A program made the position numbers and the translations under genes. A DNA stretch of 64,000 nt from Hermodice carunculata. Its lineage: Eukaryota > Annelida > Polychaeta > Eunicida > Amphinomidae. Numbering within the stretch: position 1 is the first letter of the stretch; the number at the start of each line of letters is the position of its first letter. Positions 11,490-23,997 of the stretch are shown here, piece by piece. Location of the stretch: contig OZ026623.1 of the NCBI GenBank assembly GCA_964020975.1, forward strand, positions 73,395,869-73,459,868. The letters run 5' to 3'. Under the pieces are notes generated by a model. It worked only from the letters and a program-made list of their open reading frames with translations, was not told the origin of the DNA and made no database searches.

Positions 11490-12520
11490 AAAAACAAAAT
11501 GTCTGGGTTGGCACCCAGACATAATCAGTGAACCACTGGAGAAATGGGCGATGAAATTCATTATAATGTCAATATATAATAACTTAAGGGCAGAAAATAT
11601 GCAAGAACATATAACTGATGAGGCTGAAATGAGATGTACAAAGAAAGAAAACAGGGAGATATTCAATTAAACGTGTATTAGGCAAAAAGGTGACTGTCCA
11701 GATCCAGGTAGATTTTGCTGAAAAGCAAACCAAATGTAACATAGGACCTGGCTTTGGATACGTGTGTTATCTAATAGCTTTATGTTTTTTGTGTCTTGAT
11801 GTAGACCTCTAGACTAGCGTAGTTTATGATAAAGGTGGTGCGAGTTATTCTGCCACATCATTATGTATTTATTCAACTTATTTATTTGGTGCTAAGCTCA
11901 ACATATATGTTACAATACATGTATGTTCTCTTGTCATGGCCACCAAATGGCGATCAGTACAATACATCTATCTGCCAGTAGATCATGGCTGTCTCATATT
12001 CTGGCAGTAGTAGAACGATTCTGACCACCAAACTTAGACTGTAAGACATCGCATTCTGTATGTATACAGAAAATCAAGTACTGCAGCTGCTGTTGGAAGC
12101 GAGTTGGGTAATTTCCCTATCCTACAGGTAATGTTCGGACTGATTAAGTCAAAGTGCAAAATACTGGGCCGGGCTGCAAGCCCCCCACCCCTGCATAGGC
12201 CTTGTGTCCTGTGCCTTGAGGGAAAACTACACGTTAATACAAAGTAACAACAGCTGCTGTGTACATAATTTGAAAATCCTTGTTAATCACTTTGAAATGA
12301 ACTCCTATGTGCTGTGTAGAACATACAACTGCTACAGAATAAAATGCAAAGCACTTACTTATGAGAGGGACTGGTTCAAATTCCTACAGAGTGATGACCG
12401 CAGCTCAAACAAACTCGATCAGAACTGACTGTACCTTTAAGAATAACTTTACTAGAGAGGAAAATATAAATATGAATTGACCATATTACAGGAAAGGAAA
12501 AAATTTTACCAAAAAAACGA
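11490..12520. other. Unassigned sequence
   Basis: Nothing recognisable. Small frames at 11461-11670 and 12204-12428 have no family motifs. Confidence 0.4.
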
Positions 12521-12521
12521 C

Positions 12522-12721
12522 GACGACGACGACGAAGAAGAAGAAGAAGAAGAAGAAGAAGAAGAAGAAGAAGAAGAAGAAGAAGAAGAGGAAGAGGAAG
12601 AGGAAGAAGAGGAAGAGGAAGAGGAAGAGGAAGAGGAAGAGGAAGAAGAAGAAGAAGAAGAAGAAGAAGAAGAAGAAGAAGAAGAAGAAGAAGAAGAAGA
12701 AGAAGAAGAAGAAGAAGAAGA
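12522..12721. repeat. (GAC)n(GAA/GAG)n trinucleotide repeat
   Basis: About 65 triplets. They give a spurious poly-Asp/Glu frame on plus and poly-Phe on minus. No splice context or flanking protein supports coding. Confidence 0.93.
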
Positions 12722-12729
12722 GCAAGGAG

Positions 12730-13238
12730 AAGTGCATGACCTAAAGGTAGAGAATGGATGCTATAACAGAATCCCCCTTGAAGACCGAGCTTGCCCTACC
12801 TGCTGAGATATTGCAGAGAAAGGCACTGCATGCTAAAATTGCAATAAAAATCAAAACTTCTGCGACCAACATGTTAACAGCCTGATAAACTATAATTTTG
12901 AACACAAATCTCTAACAGACAAATTCACCTTCCTAATAACTGGCGCAAATGGCGACCATTTTGTGATGAAAGAAGTGGCAAAATTTATAAATCTATCCTT
13001 TGAAAGCCGCGTAAATAGATCATAGCACAGATACACCCTATACGCGGAACTAAGGGTACCCCGGTGGCTGCTGACTAGGTGTTAATCATCTTGCATTTGC
13101 AAATGACACAACGTAAATAGCCTACAGTAGACATTTTTTTTATATATTTTAAATGCTATAACAGTCCACTCTATTTTTTCTTTCTTCTATCATAATATTG
13201 TAATTTATATGCTATACCATGCTTGCTGTGCAACCCTG
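12730..13238. other. Unassigned sequence
   Basis: No gene, RNA or repeat recognised. Confidence 0.4.
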
Positions 13239-13403
13239 CAGTGTTGTCCAGCTGAAAACATCTGTAGCAAAATTTTCTTTCCTTGTAGCAATTTTTCCAC
13301 TTCTTTACACAAGAAGCACTTATTTTTGAGAAAATCTGCAGCAATTTTTAAGAGCTTTGTATCAAACTTTTGCTATAATTAATGCTCCAGTTGGACAGCC
13401 CTG
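13239..13403. mobile_element. hAT-like MITE
   Basis: Ends CAGTGTTGTCCAGCTG and (reverse complement) CAGGGCTGTCCAACTG form 16-bp inverted repeats with the CAGNGNTG pattern of hAT elements. No clean 8-bp target duplication, so the call is moderate. Confidence 0.6.
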
Positions 13404-13699
13404 CAATGAAGGTTATTCAGTCTATCTACAATAAAGCTTATTGGCATGTCTACCGAACATACCTGGACGGCTTAACATTGAGGCGAGATAGTTTAAGGCC
13501 GATCTGACATAAGGACGCGCTTGTTGGCAACGAGTTGACTTGGGACGACTTCGTTTGGGGACGATGTGATCGATTTGTACAGTTTGGTAAATACTTTAAA
13601 ATTATAGGCATTTTAAATAAATTTATCTACAACCTCGATATCTGATGAGTTGGCTGATTTTTCGTAAGTAACGACTACTGTTGGTTCGCTTCATGGAAA
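13404..13699. other. Unassigned sequence
   Basis: Nothing recognised. Confidence 0.35.
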
Positions 13700-14540
13700 G
13701 TTATTGGGTGTCGCATTGTATTTTTCTTGGGGCTTCAAATATGCAGGATCATGCATAACTTTAGCTACACACAGCTTCTTCACAGACATCCTCAAAGCAA
13801 ATTTCAGAACGACTATCTAATGCAGTACACTTTTACTCTACCTGTTCATTCTAATCTCAAATGGTACCCTCTAGTATCTACCCTTCCTTCCATTAACATA
13901 TATAGGCCTAACAACAATCACTGTGGCAGAAAATGTCTCGCTTGTCGAGGTGCAGTCGAATGGAACTCTGTCCCCATACTAAGAGAGCTGCCCTCCCTAT
14001 CATCTTTTAAATCTGCTTTTAACTGTCACACTAGCTAATTTGAGACGTTTAAATGTGTTTGCTGTAATATAAATTTTGAGTGTGTATTTGTGATTATCCT
14101 GAGTGATAATTTTTATGTTTTTGGACAGTTTCTGTAAAATTTTAATTATGTGTCCCTCTATTTGTATGACTAATTTACTTTTTTGTTGGCTTGTTTTGTT
14201 TTGCGTTTCTCTTTTTCCTTTCTTTCTTTCTTTCTTTTTTTTTTTTTCTTTTTTTTTTTTTGGTTTTGTTTGTTTGTTTTTGTTTGTTTTGTTTTTTTTT
14301 GCTTGTTTTTTTTTTTTTTTTTTTAAGATTTGTGCATGTATATTTTAATGCTTACTCTATTTATAGATTGAGCTTTATATGTTAGTGTTTGGGCTGCTCA
14401 TCCTGTAGTCATCTGTACTATTGTTTATATTTTAAAATTGTTGTGTACCTAACTTTATCTCATCATTCTGTATTTGCCATTTTATCATCAAGGGCCGAGC
14501 GGGAGACCAGTAACCCTGGTCAAAGAATGAAAGCTCAATT
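13700..14540 (+). mobile_element. LINE fragment: C-terminal tail and 3'UTR (CR1/L2-like)
   Basis: Plus-strand frame to 14038 ends CRGAVEWNSVPILRELPSLSSFKSAF, the C-terminal motif of CR1/L2-type ORF2. The 3'UTR contains a T-rich tract (14215-14325) and a short stem, gaccag/ctggtc (14504-14521). 5'-truncated. Confidence 0.75.
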
Positions 14541-15463
14541 TATCATTTATGCATCGAAACGTGTCTTGATTCGAGAGCACTATGTGTGATTCCATATTTT
14601 AGCAATCACCAGCTAGCAGCAAGTTGTGCAGCGCCATCTGACGAGCATGCCTAGTTGAATGCATGGGTCTGTGCTTGTCTGCGACAGTGTGAAAAAAAGA
14701 TGACAGAACCCGCTGACTTCAGCACTTAGAGAATGACACGACTTAGCTATATATGGTTCGACTCGCGAATGCTTATTTCAGTTTGACAAACTCGACCGTC
14801 AAGCCCATCTAGGAGTGCTCTGTTGCAGTTCGCTCTCAAATCGGTACGCCAGGGCAGGGACTGAGAGTCCATCCAGATTCCACCCATGACCAGGTCAGGT
14901 GAGGACCAGGACTAGTCTCATTCAATAACTTCATCTCATCAATTTGTTTTTGCCATTTTATTATCAAGAGCCTGGCGGGAGACCAGTGTTTTTTACACTC
15001 AGTCAGTAACCCTGGTTTGCTTTATAAGCAAATGGCTCCGTGCTCACATTGTATTTTGCTTTCAATGCTTGTGTTAATGTTATTGCTATCCTAGAATTAG
15101 CCCCCGTCTCGGCCATTCTTCAGTTAAGTTCAGAATCCATCACACATATATAGTTAGCTTTAGGCCTACTTGCCGTGACACTTCAGTGATTTTCTAGAAT
15201 AGTAGTGCCTTATTCCGCCAGGAAATCGGTGGTGGATTCTAGTAAAGGTTACTTGGACTAAATTCCGCGGCCCCCCTCCCCCCTCCCCATCCCGTGCTGC
15301 TCAGCAGGGATATCATTCTTTCCTTGAGTGATGCAGTGGGGAAGCCATATACACAACTTCTGATGATAGGCACATAATTAAAGTGTGTGTGTGAACACAC
15401 ACTTGTCTGTTTTTGCTGAAATTATGTCTGGTTGCCAACCCACACATATTGTTTTTGCAAAAC

Positions 15464-15464
<1 letters not shown>
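14541..15464. other. Mostly unassigned, with a copy of the LINE 3' end
   Basis: 14951-15015 repeats the LINE 3' sequence at 14471-14520 (ccattttatyatcaagrgcc and gggagaccagt), with an insertion before aaccctgg. The rest is unrecognised. Confidence 0.5.
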
Positions 15465-15531
<67 letters not shown>

Positions 15532-15612
15532 TCCTTCTTTCCTTCTTTCTTCCTTTCTTTCTTTTTCTTTCTTTCCTTCTTTCTCTCTTTCTTTCTTTCT
15601 TTCTTTCTTTCT
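15465..15612. repeat. (CTTT)n microsatellite
   Basis: About 36 units, attached to the adjoining Helitron-like copy 3. Confidence 0.95.
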
Positions 15613-16345
15613 TAACCAGCAAATTTGTCTGACACTTTTCTCGGACACTATCATACACAAAAACTGTAAATTTGACATGATTGTACCTCCATACTAGGAG
15701 TTCGACCGTTTTATACAGAGGAATGAAGATGTTTAAAATTATGCAAATTAGGGTCATTTGAAATTTTACATCTTGAATATCTTTAAAAGTATAATAAATA
15801 GAGATGTCATTCCAACTTCTACTAGTGGGTTATTGGCCAGTGTGCATCTAATGAATTTAAAACAAAAGTTGTAGCAGTTTAAATAATGCAAATTAGCAGC
15901 ATTAAAATTTTTAAAACTTGAATATCTTCAACAGTATTACAGATAGAGATGTCATTTTAACTTCTCCTAGGGGGTTATTGACCATTGCGCATCTAATGAA
16001 TCTAAACCAAAAGTTGTAGCCATTTAAATTATGCTAATTGGCAGCATTTGAAATTTTAAAACTTGAATATTTTCCAAAGTATTATAGATAGAGATTTCAT
16101 TCCAACTTCTACCAGGGGGTTGTTGACCATTGCGCACCTAATGAATTTTAAATAAAAATTGTACATAGCAATTTGAATTATGCTAAATAGCACCATAAGA
16201 AATTTTAAATCTTGAATAACTTGAAAGCTATAATAGATAGAGATGCCATTCCAACTTCTGCTCCTGTGTTATGGAATAGTTGTACATTGCCATACCAATA
16301 TGCTTTGAAGACACACACACACTGATTTGCTATGTAGCAAATCAT
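15613..16345 (+). mobile_element. Helitron-like tandem-core element, copy 3
   Basis: Reverse-complement copy of the element at 25058-25945. It has four to five units of about 122 bp, each with tagagatgtcattccaactt and ttgaccattgcgcatctaat. It ends in the hairpin gatttgct-atgt-agcaaatc (16323-16342). The terminal CTAG is lost here. Confidence 0.75.
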
Positions 16346-16468
16346 CTTTCCTTTTTTTTGGGGGGGGGTTGTTTGTTTTTGTTTTTTGTTTGTTTTTTTG
16401 GGGGGTGGGGGTAGCTAACTTACAAGAGTATTGACTGAAGGAGAGTCAGTGAAACTAAATAAATAAAT

Positions 16469-16857
16469 AAACTAGAAAAGAAGATATGCTTCAAAAAGCA
16501 AATCAGTGTGTGCATTCAGAATGCAAGTATGACTAAATCTGTAGCACAAACCAAAGAACTGAGGCAATAATGGACATCTCTGCCGGGTACCTTATTTAAG
16601 TTGTTCAGGTGTCCCTGATTAGCATAATTTAAAATTTTACAACTTTTGTTTGCGGTCCGTTTGATCTGCCTATAGCACAAACCTGTGAATCAAAGTTTGA
16701 ACTGCACCTCAACCTATAAGAATTTTTCAAGGTAATCAAGCATTTAAATTTTTCAGGTGCCTCACATTTGCATAAATTCAAAATTTAAGAGTTTTGTTTG
16801 TGGTTCATTGGATGCACCTATAGCAGAAACCTATAAATTAAAGTTGCAATAGTACTT
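16469..16857 (-). mobile_element. Helitron-like tandem-core element, copy 4, first part
   Basis: Starts aactagaaaagaagatatgc and holds diverged core units. It stops mid-unit at 16857, where a TTAA MITE begins, and resumes at 23361 with the missing remainder (gatagttttgaaaac…cctttaattagcataaatt). Confidence 0.75.
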
Positions 16858-17071
16858 TTAACGCTTTCAGTGCCACATTTTGGGTTGAGTCAATAGCTTT
16901 CCTTGGCATGCTTTAGGCATTGTGCCCAAAGCATGGCAAGGAAAGCTATTGACCTGAGCTAGTAGTATCTTCTGTGTCATGACAGACATGCTGGTACTTG
17001 ATTGTAATGTCTTTTTACAAGGAACATGAATCTTAAGCACTCTAATTATAATTCAAAGCAGTTCTTTTTAA
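16858..17071. mobile_element. TTAA MITE family A, copy 2, left part
   Basis: TTAA-CGCTTTCAGTGCCA terminus, then a near-perfect palindrome (about 30-nt arms, 16889-16953) whose outer sequence is tcaatagctttcctt in both arms. Interrupted at 17068-17071 by a second TTAA element; the right end is at 23321-23360. Confidence 0.8.
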
Positions 17072-17929
17072 GGTGGAGTCAGCAAAGCTATGCACTTACA
17101 TCGGTTGGAATGTGGTTCTCATCCCAACCTCGTGCCTTGGTTATTACTTTTGGACCCATAAAACTATTTTGCTCAAGACATGTAAATTATATTTACATTT
17201 TAAAAAAAATAATGTTAGAATGTGTTTTTATGGCACAAATGGAGTTTTGCACAAGGGTCTAATTTGGCAATTTATCGCAGCTCACAGAAAAAAAGTATCA
17301 AACTTAAATGCCTCAAAATTTGAAATAATGAAACTTTGCAGACACGCCCAGGGAAAACTTGCTCATTTTTCCATAAAGGTATTAGTAAAATTTGAACTGA
17401 AAATGACAAGTGGTTATCACAATGATTTACAAGTCCTAAATTTTAGGGCCCAAATAAACAAATAAGGAAACAAAATGTAAACAAATCCAGAAGAGCTTCC
17501 CCAAGTTAAATTCTAAGCACCACAAAACATTTTAGTTCATGAAAATCAAACCATCCATTATTGAAAATTCTTCAGTCAAAATTGGTAGAGTCAAGGCAAA
17601 ACTGATCCTGAGAAAATTGCAGTTTTGTAACATCACTCACATCTCATGACATAAACTATTGTTAATCAAGTTGTTCTCACTACATGTATAGGGCTTTGAG
17701 CTTATTGTGACAAAAGTGTACACATACAGCTATCTCTTTGATATGTTTTCATCAGGTTCAAGAGTTTGCAATCTTATCAAAGTTGATTTTCTTTGAAGTG
17801 GAGCCTCTCTGATGTGAGCCTCTCTGTGGTTTCATTGTGTGGTTTTGAAATGGTCAACAATAAAGAGGCGGGATGACAAAGTTGGAGTATTGCAAAGCAA
17901 ACAATCCACAGGATCAATTAGTATTCTAA

Positions 17930-18150
17930 ATTTATTGAACCCCTATTTCTGCGGAAAATAAAAGCAAGATACATAAAGATACAGTTCTCGCAGAAAATCA
18001 TAAATATGATACAACAGAGGATACATCTGAAATAACGTTAACACATACAACATAAGGAAAAGCAAAGTAAAGAATACAGATGAGAGATATCACAAAATAA
18101 CTTAAACAAAAATCACAACTTCAAAGATTTCAACTAGAAACAGCATACTG
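17930..18150 (-). mobile_element. LINE 3'UTR fragment
   Basis: Begins aaatttattgaacccctatt, like the LINE A tail near 2395, and reads on the minus strand to an A-rich end. No coding part. Confidence 0.5.
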
Positions 18151-18343
18151 CTAAAGCATAATCAAAGGCTAAAAGTTTGTCAATAGTTGTACCAGTGTCC
18201 TTTCCACCGACTGGGGGTTGCTGTAGCCAGGGGACTGCAGCAGGTGCGCAGTCAGTTCGCTAACCCATCCTCCCTGGTGCAGTAGCCACTGTGGTCATGC
18301 ATGGGTTGGCCACCATTGTGACACGTGTCCTCAACAGTAATGA

Positions 18344-18502
18344 AACGGGATACTTTTAGTTATTCACTGTTTCAGAATGAAATACAGGAAGTATCTCCCC
18401 CAAAGACAGCTGTATTACCCGAGGCAAAGCCGAGGGTAATACAGCTGTCTTGGGGGAGATACTTCCCGTATTTCACACTAAAACAGTGAATGACGATTTT
18501 AT
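18344..18502. repeat. Foldback MITE, about 58-nt arms
   Basis: Arms 18363-18420 and 18434-18490 pair almost fully (ggaagtatctcccccaa, gacagctgtattaccc) around a loop gaggcaaagccga. Outer gggata/tatccc extends the stem. Short target duplication not clear. Confidence 0.8.
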
Positions 18503-20130
18503 CCCATTTTTGGGCAGGGCGTGCCCCTGCCCCTCATTGTCTATGACAATAGAGTAGAGAGTCTGAGGGACACAAAAATGATTTTTATAAAAGACCAAGG
18601 ACTCATAAAATGTACCAACTAGCCTAATATGTCAGAAAAGTGCCTCATAAACAACTTCTGTCTGTGATAAAATTCATGTCCAGCTTTAAGTACTTAAAAG
18701 AGGACATTTTCGTGCTTAGTTTGAGAGAAATTTGTAGGGTGGTTGAGACTCAGCACAGTTGTCACGTGACAAGAGCCTGTTGCAAATAAAAGAGATCCCT
18801 GTGAACTTCTCAATACTTGGTGTGTTTTGTTTGTTGTATTATGTTTGGTCTATCACTGGCAGTATAATAAAGATATGTACAAATATTTCAACATAGTTTT
18901 GTCATTTATTTAGTACTTGAAGAAAAGAGTATGGTTATGTCGCACATCGTGAAGTTGTGTTTCGGCAGCACAAATGCGCCATCTTGGCACAAAATTTAAA
19001 TATCTTAAGCTAGGTAACGATAAAATAGTAACTTATTCCATATGCGCAGCATCCTCATGCCAGTTTCCATATTGAATTCCCTAGTTTATAAGTATATTAA
19101 AGCCTTTGACAACACGTTGTTTGGACCTTGCTCGGAACGATCATAATTTGTGGTACAAAATCACGGCCTACACTTCTATACGTACGCGATTCATTCACAA
19201 ACAACTTATGGCGCATATTTGCTGTAAATTTACTCGTATACACCATGCAAAACGTAATATCTGACCTAAAATGCATGTCATAATTTGGTTTTCATGAGGA
19301 CTGGGTCGTGCCACCGGAGACAAAGTCAAACTTTTTCCAAGACCAAGCGGTCACCCGTGGACAGTCAGAATTTCATGCGTGCGCACAATGGCACTTGTTG
19401 GTCGATGTTCCGCTTGTGTTTACATCGGCCGTAACGAAAGAAAGTGCATAATACTATGGACTTTTGGTTAAATTTTTGGGTACATCTTTTTATGAGAGGC
19501 TATTTCGTAAGGCAGACTTTGTTCGAAAACTTCGGCACATGTTACCACAATACAGAACGGGAAGACGGGCTTGCGCTTCCCTGCTGACGGCTGAATGAAT
19601 TAACCCAAATTCTTGGAGTTTGCACATCCGGGTATACAAATGGTGATGTACGGTCATCTGTTTGCACGAGGATGAATCTGGTGATTGTTGTGTCAAACTC
19701 TTTCGATTGCATAGACAAGAAAGAAAGACCAAAGTTTAATATGGAAGGCATATCAAAGCACTGTCTGCATAGAATTACAGAATCTGTTGTATTCTAGCAA
19801 AGGATAGAGTGTTCAAACGATCGCAATTTCACCGCAACCCAAATGAGGCCCCAGCATACGCATGCAAAGCCAGAGCCGATCAATATTTCTGCGTGCCGTG
19901 GGGCTCCCATTGGGATGTAGGATATCAAATCAATTTAATGGAATTGAAACAAAAAGTACATGTGCATAAGAATACTTGAGGCCCCCCACCCCCATGTCAA
20001 AAGAATGTGAAATTAACCGCTGAATTATAGCACTGCAGGCTTCAGATATTATAATGAATTTGTAACATATTTTTCGATTTATTACTCTGGCCGATTGTCA
20101 CACTGACATGCACAAGTTCCAACATGTATC
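18503..20130. other. Unassigned interior of the 6.25-kb element
   Basis: No transposase or gene recognised. Minus-strand frames at 19490-19751 lack known motifs. Confidence 0.4.
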
Positions 20131-20600
20131 ATTTTTCATCTTTCACTGTCTTTTACCCACCACACGTCATCCCACCTTTTTGACTGCTTCTCAAAAACAG
20201 CTGTATGGAGTGTTTTAATTTTGCACATGGATGTTGCCCAGGTGAACTTCTACCAAGTTTGCGAAGGAGATGATGATGCAATAATTTTTCTATTTTTAAT
20301 GAATTTTTAATTTATTTTTTTTTTAAAAATACAATTTCTTCATCTCAAGAACTACCAGGCCAATTGCTTTGATATTGCACATAGGGTCACCTGGGGTCAA
20401 TTAGTTCTCATTTTGGCCACCAGGTGACGCTGCAATTTTTTCCTATTTTTTATGAATTTTTATGTTAAGGCTATTTTTGACTTCTTCTCCAGAACTGCAT
20501 GATAGAATTGCTTAAAATTTTATCAAAATATAGTTGGAAATAAGACAATGAAAGTTTGTGAAAAGAATGTGGATATGTCAATTTTTGACAAAGTTATGCG
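20130..20600. repeat. Dispersed repeat unit (related to 31340 and 39860)
   Basis: Shares the order cacgtcatcccacctttttgac…accaagttt…caccaggtgacgctgcaattttt…ttctccagaac with the tandem array at 39860-41170, as a diverged single unit. Confidence 0.55.
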
Positions 20601-20759
20601 ATATCAGACTTTGTGACTGTAAGTAAGTGCTGGTACTGTACATACATGTTTTTAGCTGTACAAATCTAGACTGCAGTCCATGTGTTCCAATACTGTAAAA
20701 GCAGATCCCAGTCAGCAGAGCACAGGATCATCATGATCTTCTTGTATTACTTATTATGT

Positions 20760-21175
20760 AACTCTTGAACAAGTAGTGCTGCTTCAATGACTGTCCTTTA
20801 TTTTTCTCAGTTATATATTTCTATTAAGTATAATTATACCAGAAGTTAGAGTAGTTAAATATTTGATTACTAGCTTTGTATAATTTGTGTTGCAGATTGA
20901 ATCATTGAATTAGTTGACAGAGATATTATGTCTTGTCATCTTATGAAGCCATTCCAAATAAAAATTTTGTTATAGCGATTGTTATGAACAGGTAGTACTG
21001 CTTTTAAAAATGACTGTGCTTAATTTTTTTCACACTTGAAAATTCCAATTTAATATCATTATACCACAAATTAGAGTAGTTAAATATTTGATTATTAGTT
21101 TCATAATATTTGTGCTACAGATTAGATCATATTATTACTTAACAACAAGATTATGCCATGTGATCATATGTATCC
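20760..21175. repeat. Two tandem copies of about 220 bp
   Basis: Both copies contain agtagtgctgct/aggtagtactgct, attataccagaagttagagt and tagttaaatatttgatta, in the same order. Confidence 0.75.
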
Positions 21176-21264
21176 ATACCTTACTACTAAACACATTGGT
21201 AAAACCTATATTTTGTATGTACCATGTATACATGTGCAATACTAATGTTATACATATATAAATT

Positions 21265-21540
21265 TAAAAAGCATATCGTCATGTACGTTTTATACATTAT
21301 TACCCAGGGATAGTGCACACATGTGAGCACTTGATACAAACTTGTATAAAGCATATTTTCATGTACGTTTTATACATTATTACTTTATAAAAATATCACT
21401 CAGGGATAGTGCACACATGCGAGCACTTGATCGAACTTGTATAAAGCATATTTTCATTTATGTTTTATACATTATTACTTTATAAAAATATCACTCAGGG
21501 ATAGTGCACACATGTGAGCACTTGATACAAACTTGTATAT
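21265..21540. repeat. Three tandem copies of about 110 bp
   Basis: Units contain aagcatattttcatgtacgt, tttatacattatta and agggatagtgcacacatg; the first lacks a 21-nt segment present in the other two. Confidence 0.85.
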
Positions 21541-22439
21541 ACATTCATATACATGTAAGTTTATGTGCAAATAGAAATCCATCAATGTATATTAACATGC
21601 CAAACTGTACTACAATATCTGTCTCATTCGTCCAGGTTACCATACCTCTGGTGCTCAACTTAAGTCAAAGTGCCAATGATTTACCAATGTGTACAGTTGC
21701 CAAATAAATATATTTTGAAATTTATATATCTCGTACTATTCTTCCTTCATCTTTCCTGTAATACTGCCCCAAAAGCAGGCTTGACAGGGTTCAATACACA
21801 CAGTTACTGTGATTCTAGAAACTTGAGCTACCACTCAAAGCACGTAATTCACATGCCTGAACAAAATTTACAGTGTATTTCGTATTGTAAGACATTGGAT
21901 TGCATGAAATCAAAATGTGCAAAAAGTATGTAACTTAAGAAAAGTCAAGTTAGCGCAAAATTACATCATGAGTGACAATTTCTAGAACTACAGTGCTCAG
22001 TCCCAACAGCCCTGCCTCTAGGCTTTAAGCCTTGTTGATGATGTAATTTCATGCCCCAAAAATACACTGTTCGACCGGCTGCTGCTGCAGTTCACTTCAC
22101 AGTCCGCCATCATGTTGTCGTCTGCAGCGCGTCAAGGCTTGTATCGTATGACAGAGACTTCTGGTGGCTGATCCATGCACTAACCAGAGTGGGAGATACA
22201 GCGAGAGTAAGGCTGTATTCCCCGGTCAGTTTCAGGAATTGCGCTGTATTTCACCTTTGCAGTAATAAATGCACAAATAAGGGTAATACAAAGAGTGTAC
22301 CATAGCTATTAACCAATCAGAAGCCAAGGATTCTATCAAAAATGGGATACACCATTGGGTGTACCAGAGGATTAACCATGTTGCCCTTTTTATAGTACTG
22401 TCGTAAAGAAGTAATTTTATATATGAGCGATGTTGCAGG

Positions 22440-22880
22440 GGTGATTTTACATTATAAAGTCATCTGGTGACGGAGAACGTGTGAAAAAGGTTCATGCAAA
22501 ATCAAGGGCAGATAGCAAGGCAGTATGTTGAGAGTATTTGGCAAGACTGAGAACGTGCTTTTTGATGCAACCCTCTGCCACTCCAGGCTGGCCAAGTTTC
22601 TTTTTGATAAATTGATACAGTCAAGGCTGAAAATTAACGTTGGGATCCCAACACTTTCACATAAATAAAGTTTGGCTTTAGTTGAGAGACCAGGATAACT
22701 CCAGCCAACGATACTGTATTGATACATGGCACACCTGGTGGCACTTAATTATTCTTTTCAGAACATGCCTATCATAGTTAAATGAATTTGAATATGTCAC
22801 ACCAACTAACTCGAGTTCAGGTACACAGCCTATAGTGTAGGCCAATGTAACCAACACAATAGCAGTGACTGAATGGATAC
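22440..22880 (-). mobile_element. LINE A-family fragment
   Basis: Minus-strand frames give VPELELVGVTYSNSF, YDRHVLKRIIKC and IVGWSYPGLSTKAKLYL, matching the LINE A segment at 2985-3218. Dead, truncated at both ends. Confidence 0.75.
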
Positions 22881-23204
22881 TTGTGTCCATTGTTCTGTGT
22901 CCACAGCCTGTGTGGGCCACAGTGGGCCTATTCTGTCTCTCAGGCCTCTAGCCCATTGTTCTACTCCTCCAATGAGCAGCTTGACCAAATTTTATTGGGC
23001 CCAGGCCTGTGTTTGGCTGACAGCACACTGCACTCATTTTACATGGTGTTGTAAACACAGGGTTATCTGGGTCCTTGACGAAAAGGGTATAATTTTTAGT
23101 GCTCAAATTTTACCTTTAGATAATACTTTTTTTCAGGGTTTTCTTTTTCTTTTTTTTTTGTCGGTTAGCTTGTAGATGACCACTATAGCTTTCCAAAACA
23201 TACA

Positions 23205-23310
23205 AAATATTATTTTGGTGCAGATGATGATTTTTATGAAAACATACCTTTGCTACAAAATAGTATTTTGGTGCAAATAATGATTTTTATGAAAACATAG
23301 CTTTGCTGAT
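23205..23310. repeat. Tandem duplication, about 63 bp
   Basis: tattttggtgcaratratga followed by tttttatgaaaacatasctt occurs twice in direct order, right before the terminal repeat of the 6.25-kb element. Confidence 0.8.
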
Positions 23311-23320
23311 GCCACCTTAA

Positions 23321-23360
23321 GTAGTTCGAATTTAGTCACAGTTGGCACTGAAAGAGTTGA
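23321..23360. mobile_element. TTAA MITE family A, copy 2, right end
   Basis: cacagttggcactgaaagag closes the MITE opened at 16858; the flanking target copy reads TTGA instead of TTAA. Confidence 0.7.
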
Positions 23361-23425
23361 TAGTTTTGAAAACATTTAACCTTGTCAAGTGCCTTTAATT
23401 AGCATAAATTAAATCCTGTTCATAC
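23361..23425 (-). mobile_element. Helitron-like copy 4, second part
   Basis: tagttttgaaaac…gtgcctttaattagcataaatt completes the core unit interrupted at 16857. Confidence 0.65.
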
Positions 23426-23734
23426 TTGAGAGCTATTTCTTGAGAACAAGTCTCAAGCACATTCTCTGCACTGATTATAATTATTTAATTTCTGTTTCAT
23501 GTCAGGGGTTCCATATTGTTGCCCCATACTCAAGCACTGGTCATACCAATGACATGTGATGTAAATAAAGTATTTTGATTTTCTTGTGTATTTCAGTAAA
23601 CCATCTGTTTATCAGTAGAGCTCCCTCATTTGCTTTGCTTACCATGTTACATTATTATGAATATGCGATGATATTGAATTTGTTTCACCACTTTTGATGG
23701 CACATCATGTAAATTAGCAAAGCTTTTAGGGTTT

Positions 23735-23870
23735 AAACATATTTATTTCAACTGGATCACCTAACAGTACAATAAAATTGACTAATCAAGAGGATCTCCA
23801 TGACAGAGAAGAAGACACACAAAGTATATACAAGACACACAATAAACAGTACAATACGAGGATAAAATAT
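23735..23870 (-). mobile_element. LINE 3' end fragment
   Basis: gtttaaacatatttatttca and the following 100 bp match the LINE 3' end at 1505-1620. Confidence 0.6.
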
Positions 23871-23918
23871 GATACATTTCGCTGCAAATGATGGCATATT
23901 TTTGCTCAATGCTACAGA

Positions 23919-23919
<1 letters not shown>

Positions 23920-23994
<75 letters not shown>
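23920..23994. repeat. (AAT)n microsatellite
   Basis: About 25 uninterrupted triplets. Confidence 0.97.

Positions 23995-23995
<1 letters not shown>

Positions 23996-23997
<2 letters not shown>

Larger units (their letters stand above)
17068..23320. mobile_element. 6.25-kb TTAA element inside MITE A2
   Basis: Ends TTAA-GGTGGAGTCAGCAAAGC and (reverse complement of right end) TTAA-GGTGGCATCAGCAAAGC form about 21-bp inverted repeats with two mismatches. No transposase recognised. The interior holds a LINE tail, a foldback, two tandem-repeat blocks and a LINE piece, so much of the length may be later insertions. TTAA target fits piggyBac or Kolobok groups. Confidence 0.65.

Noticed and set aside
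11620-11660. Hammerhead-like ctgatgag followed by gaaa
   Set aside because: The two core pieces are only a few bases apart, leaving no room for stem II.
12477-12806. Frame coding a long poly-Asp/Glu stretch
   Set aside because: Product of a GAC/GAA/GAG microsatellite; flanks lack any protein family, splice sites or start context.
13640-13680. Second hammerhead (ctgatgag near 13641)
   Set aside because: No stem II and no GAAA follow at the proper distance.
17073-17465. 130-codon frame as a transposase of the 6.25-kb element
   Set aside because: No DDE-type or other transposase motif; composition is like the surrounding AT-rich DNA.
19490-19751. Minus-strand frames near the middle of the 6.25-kb element
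   Set aside because: Short, overlapping in two frames, without recognisable domains.
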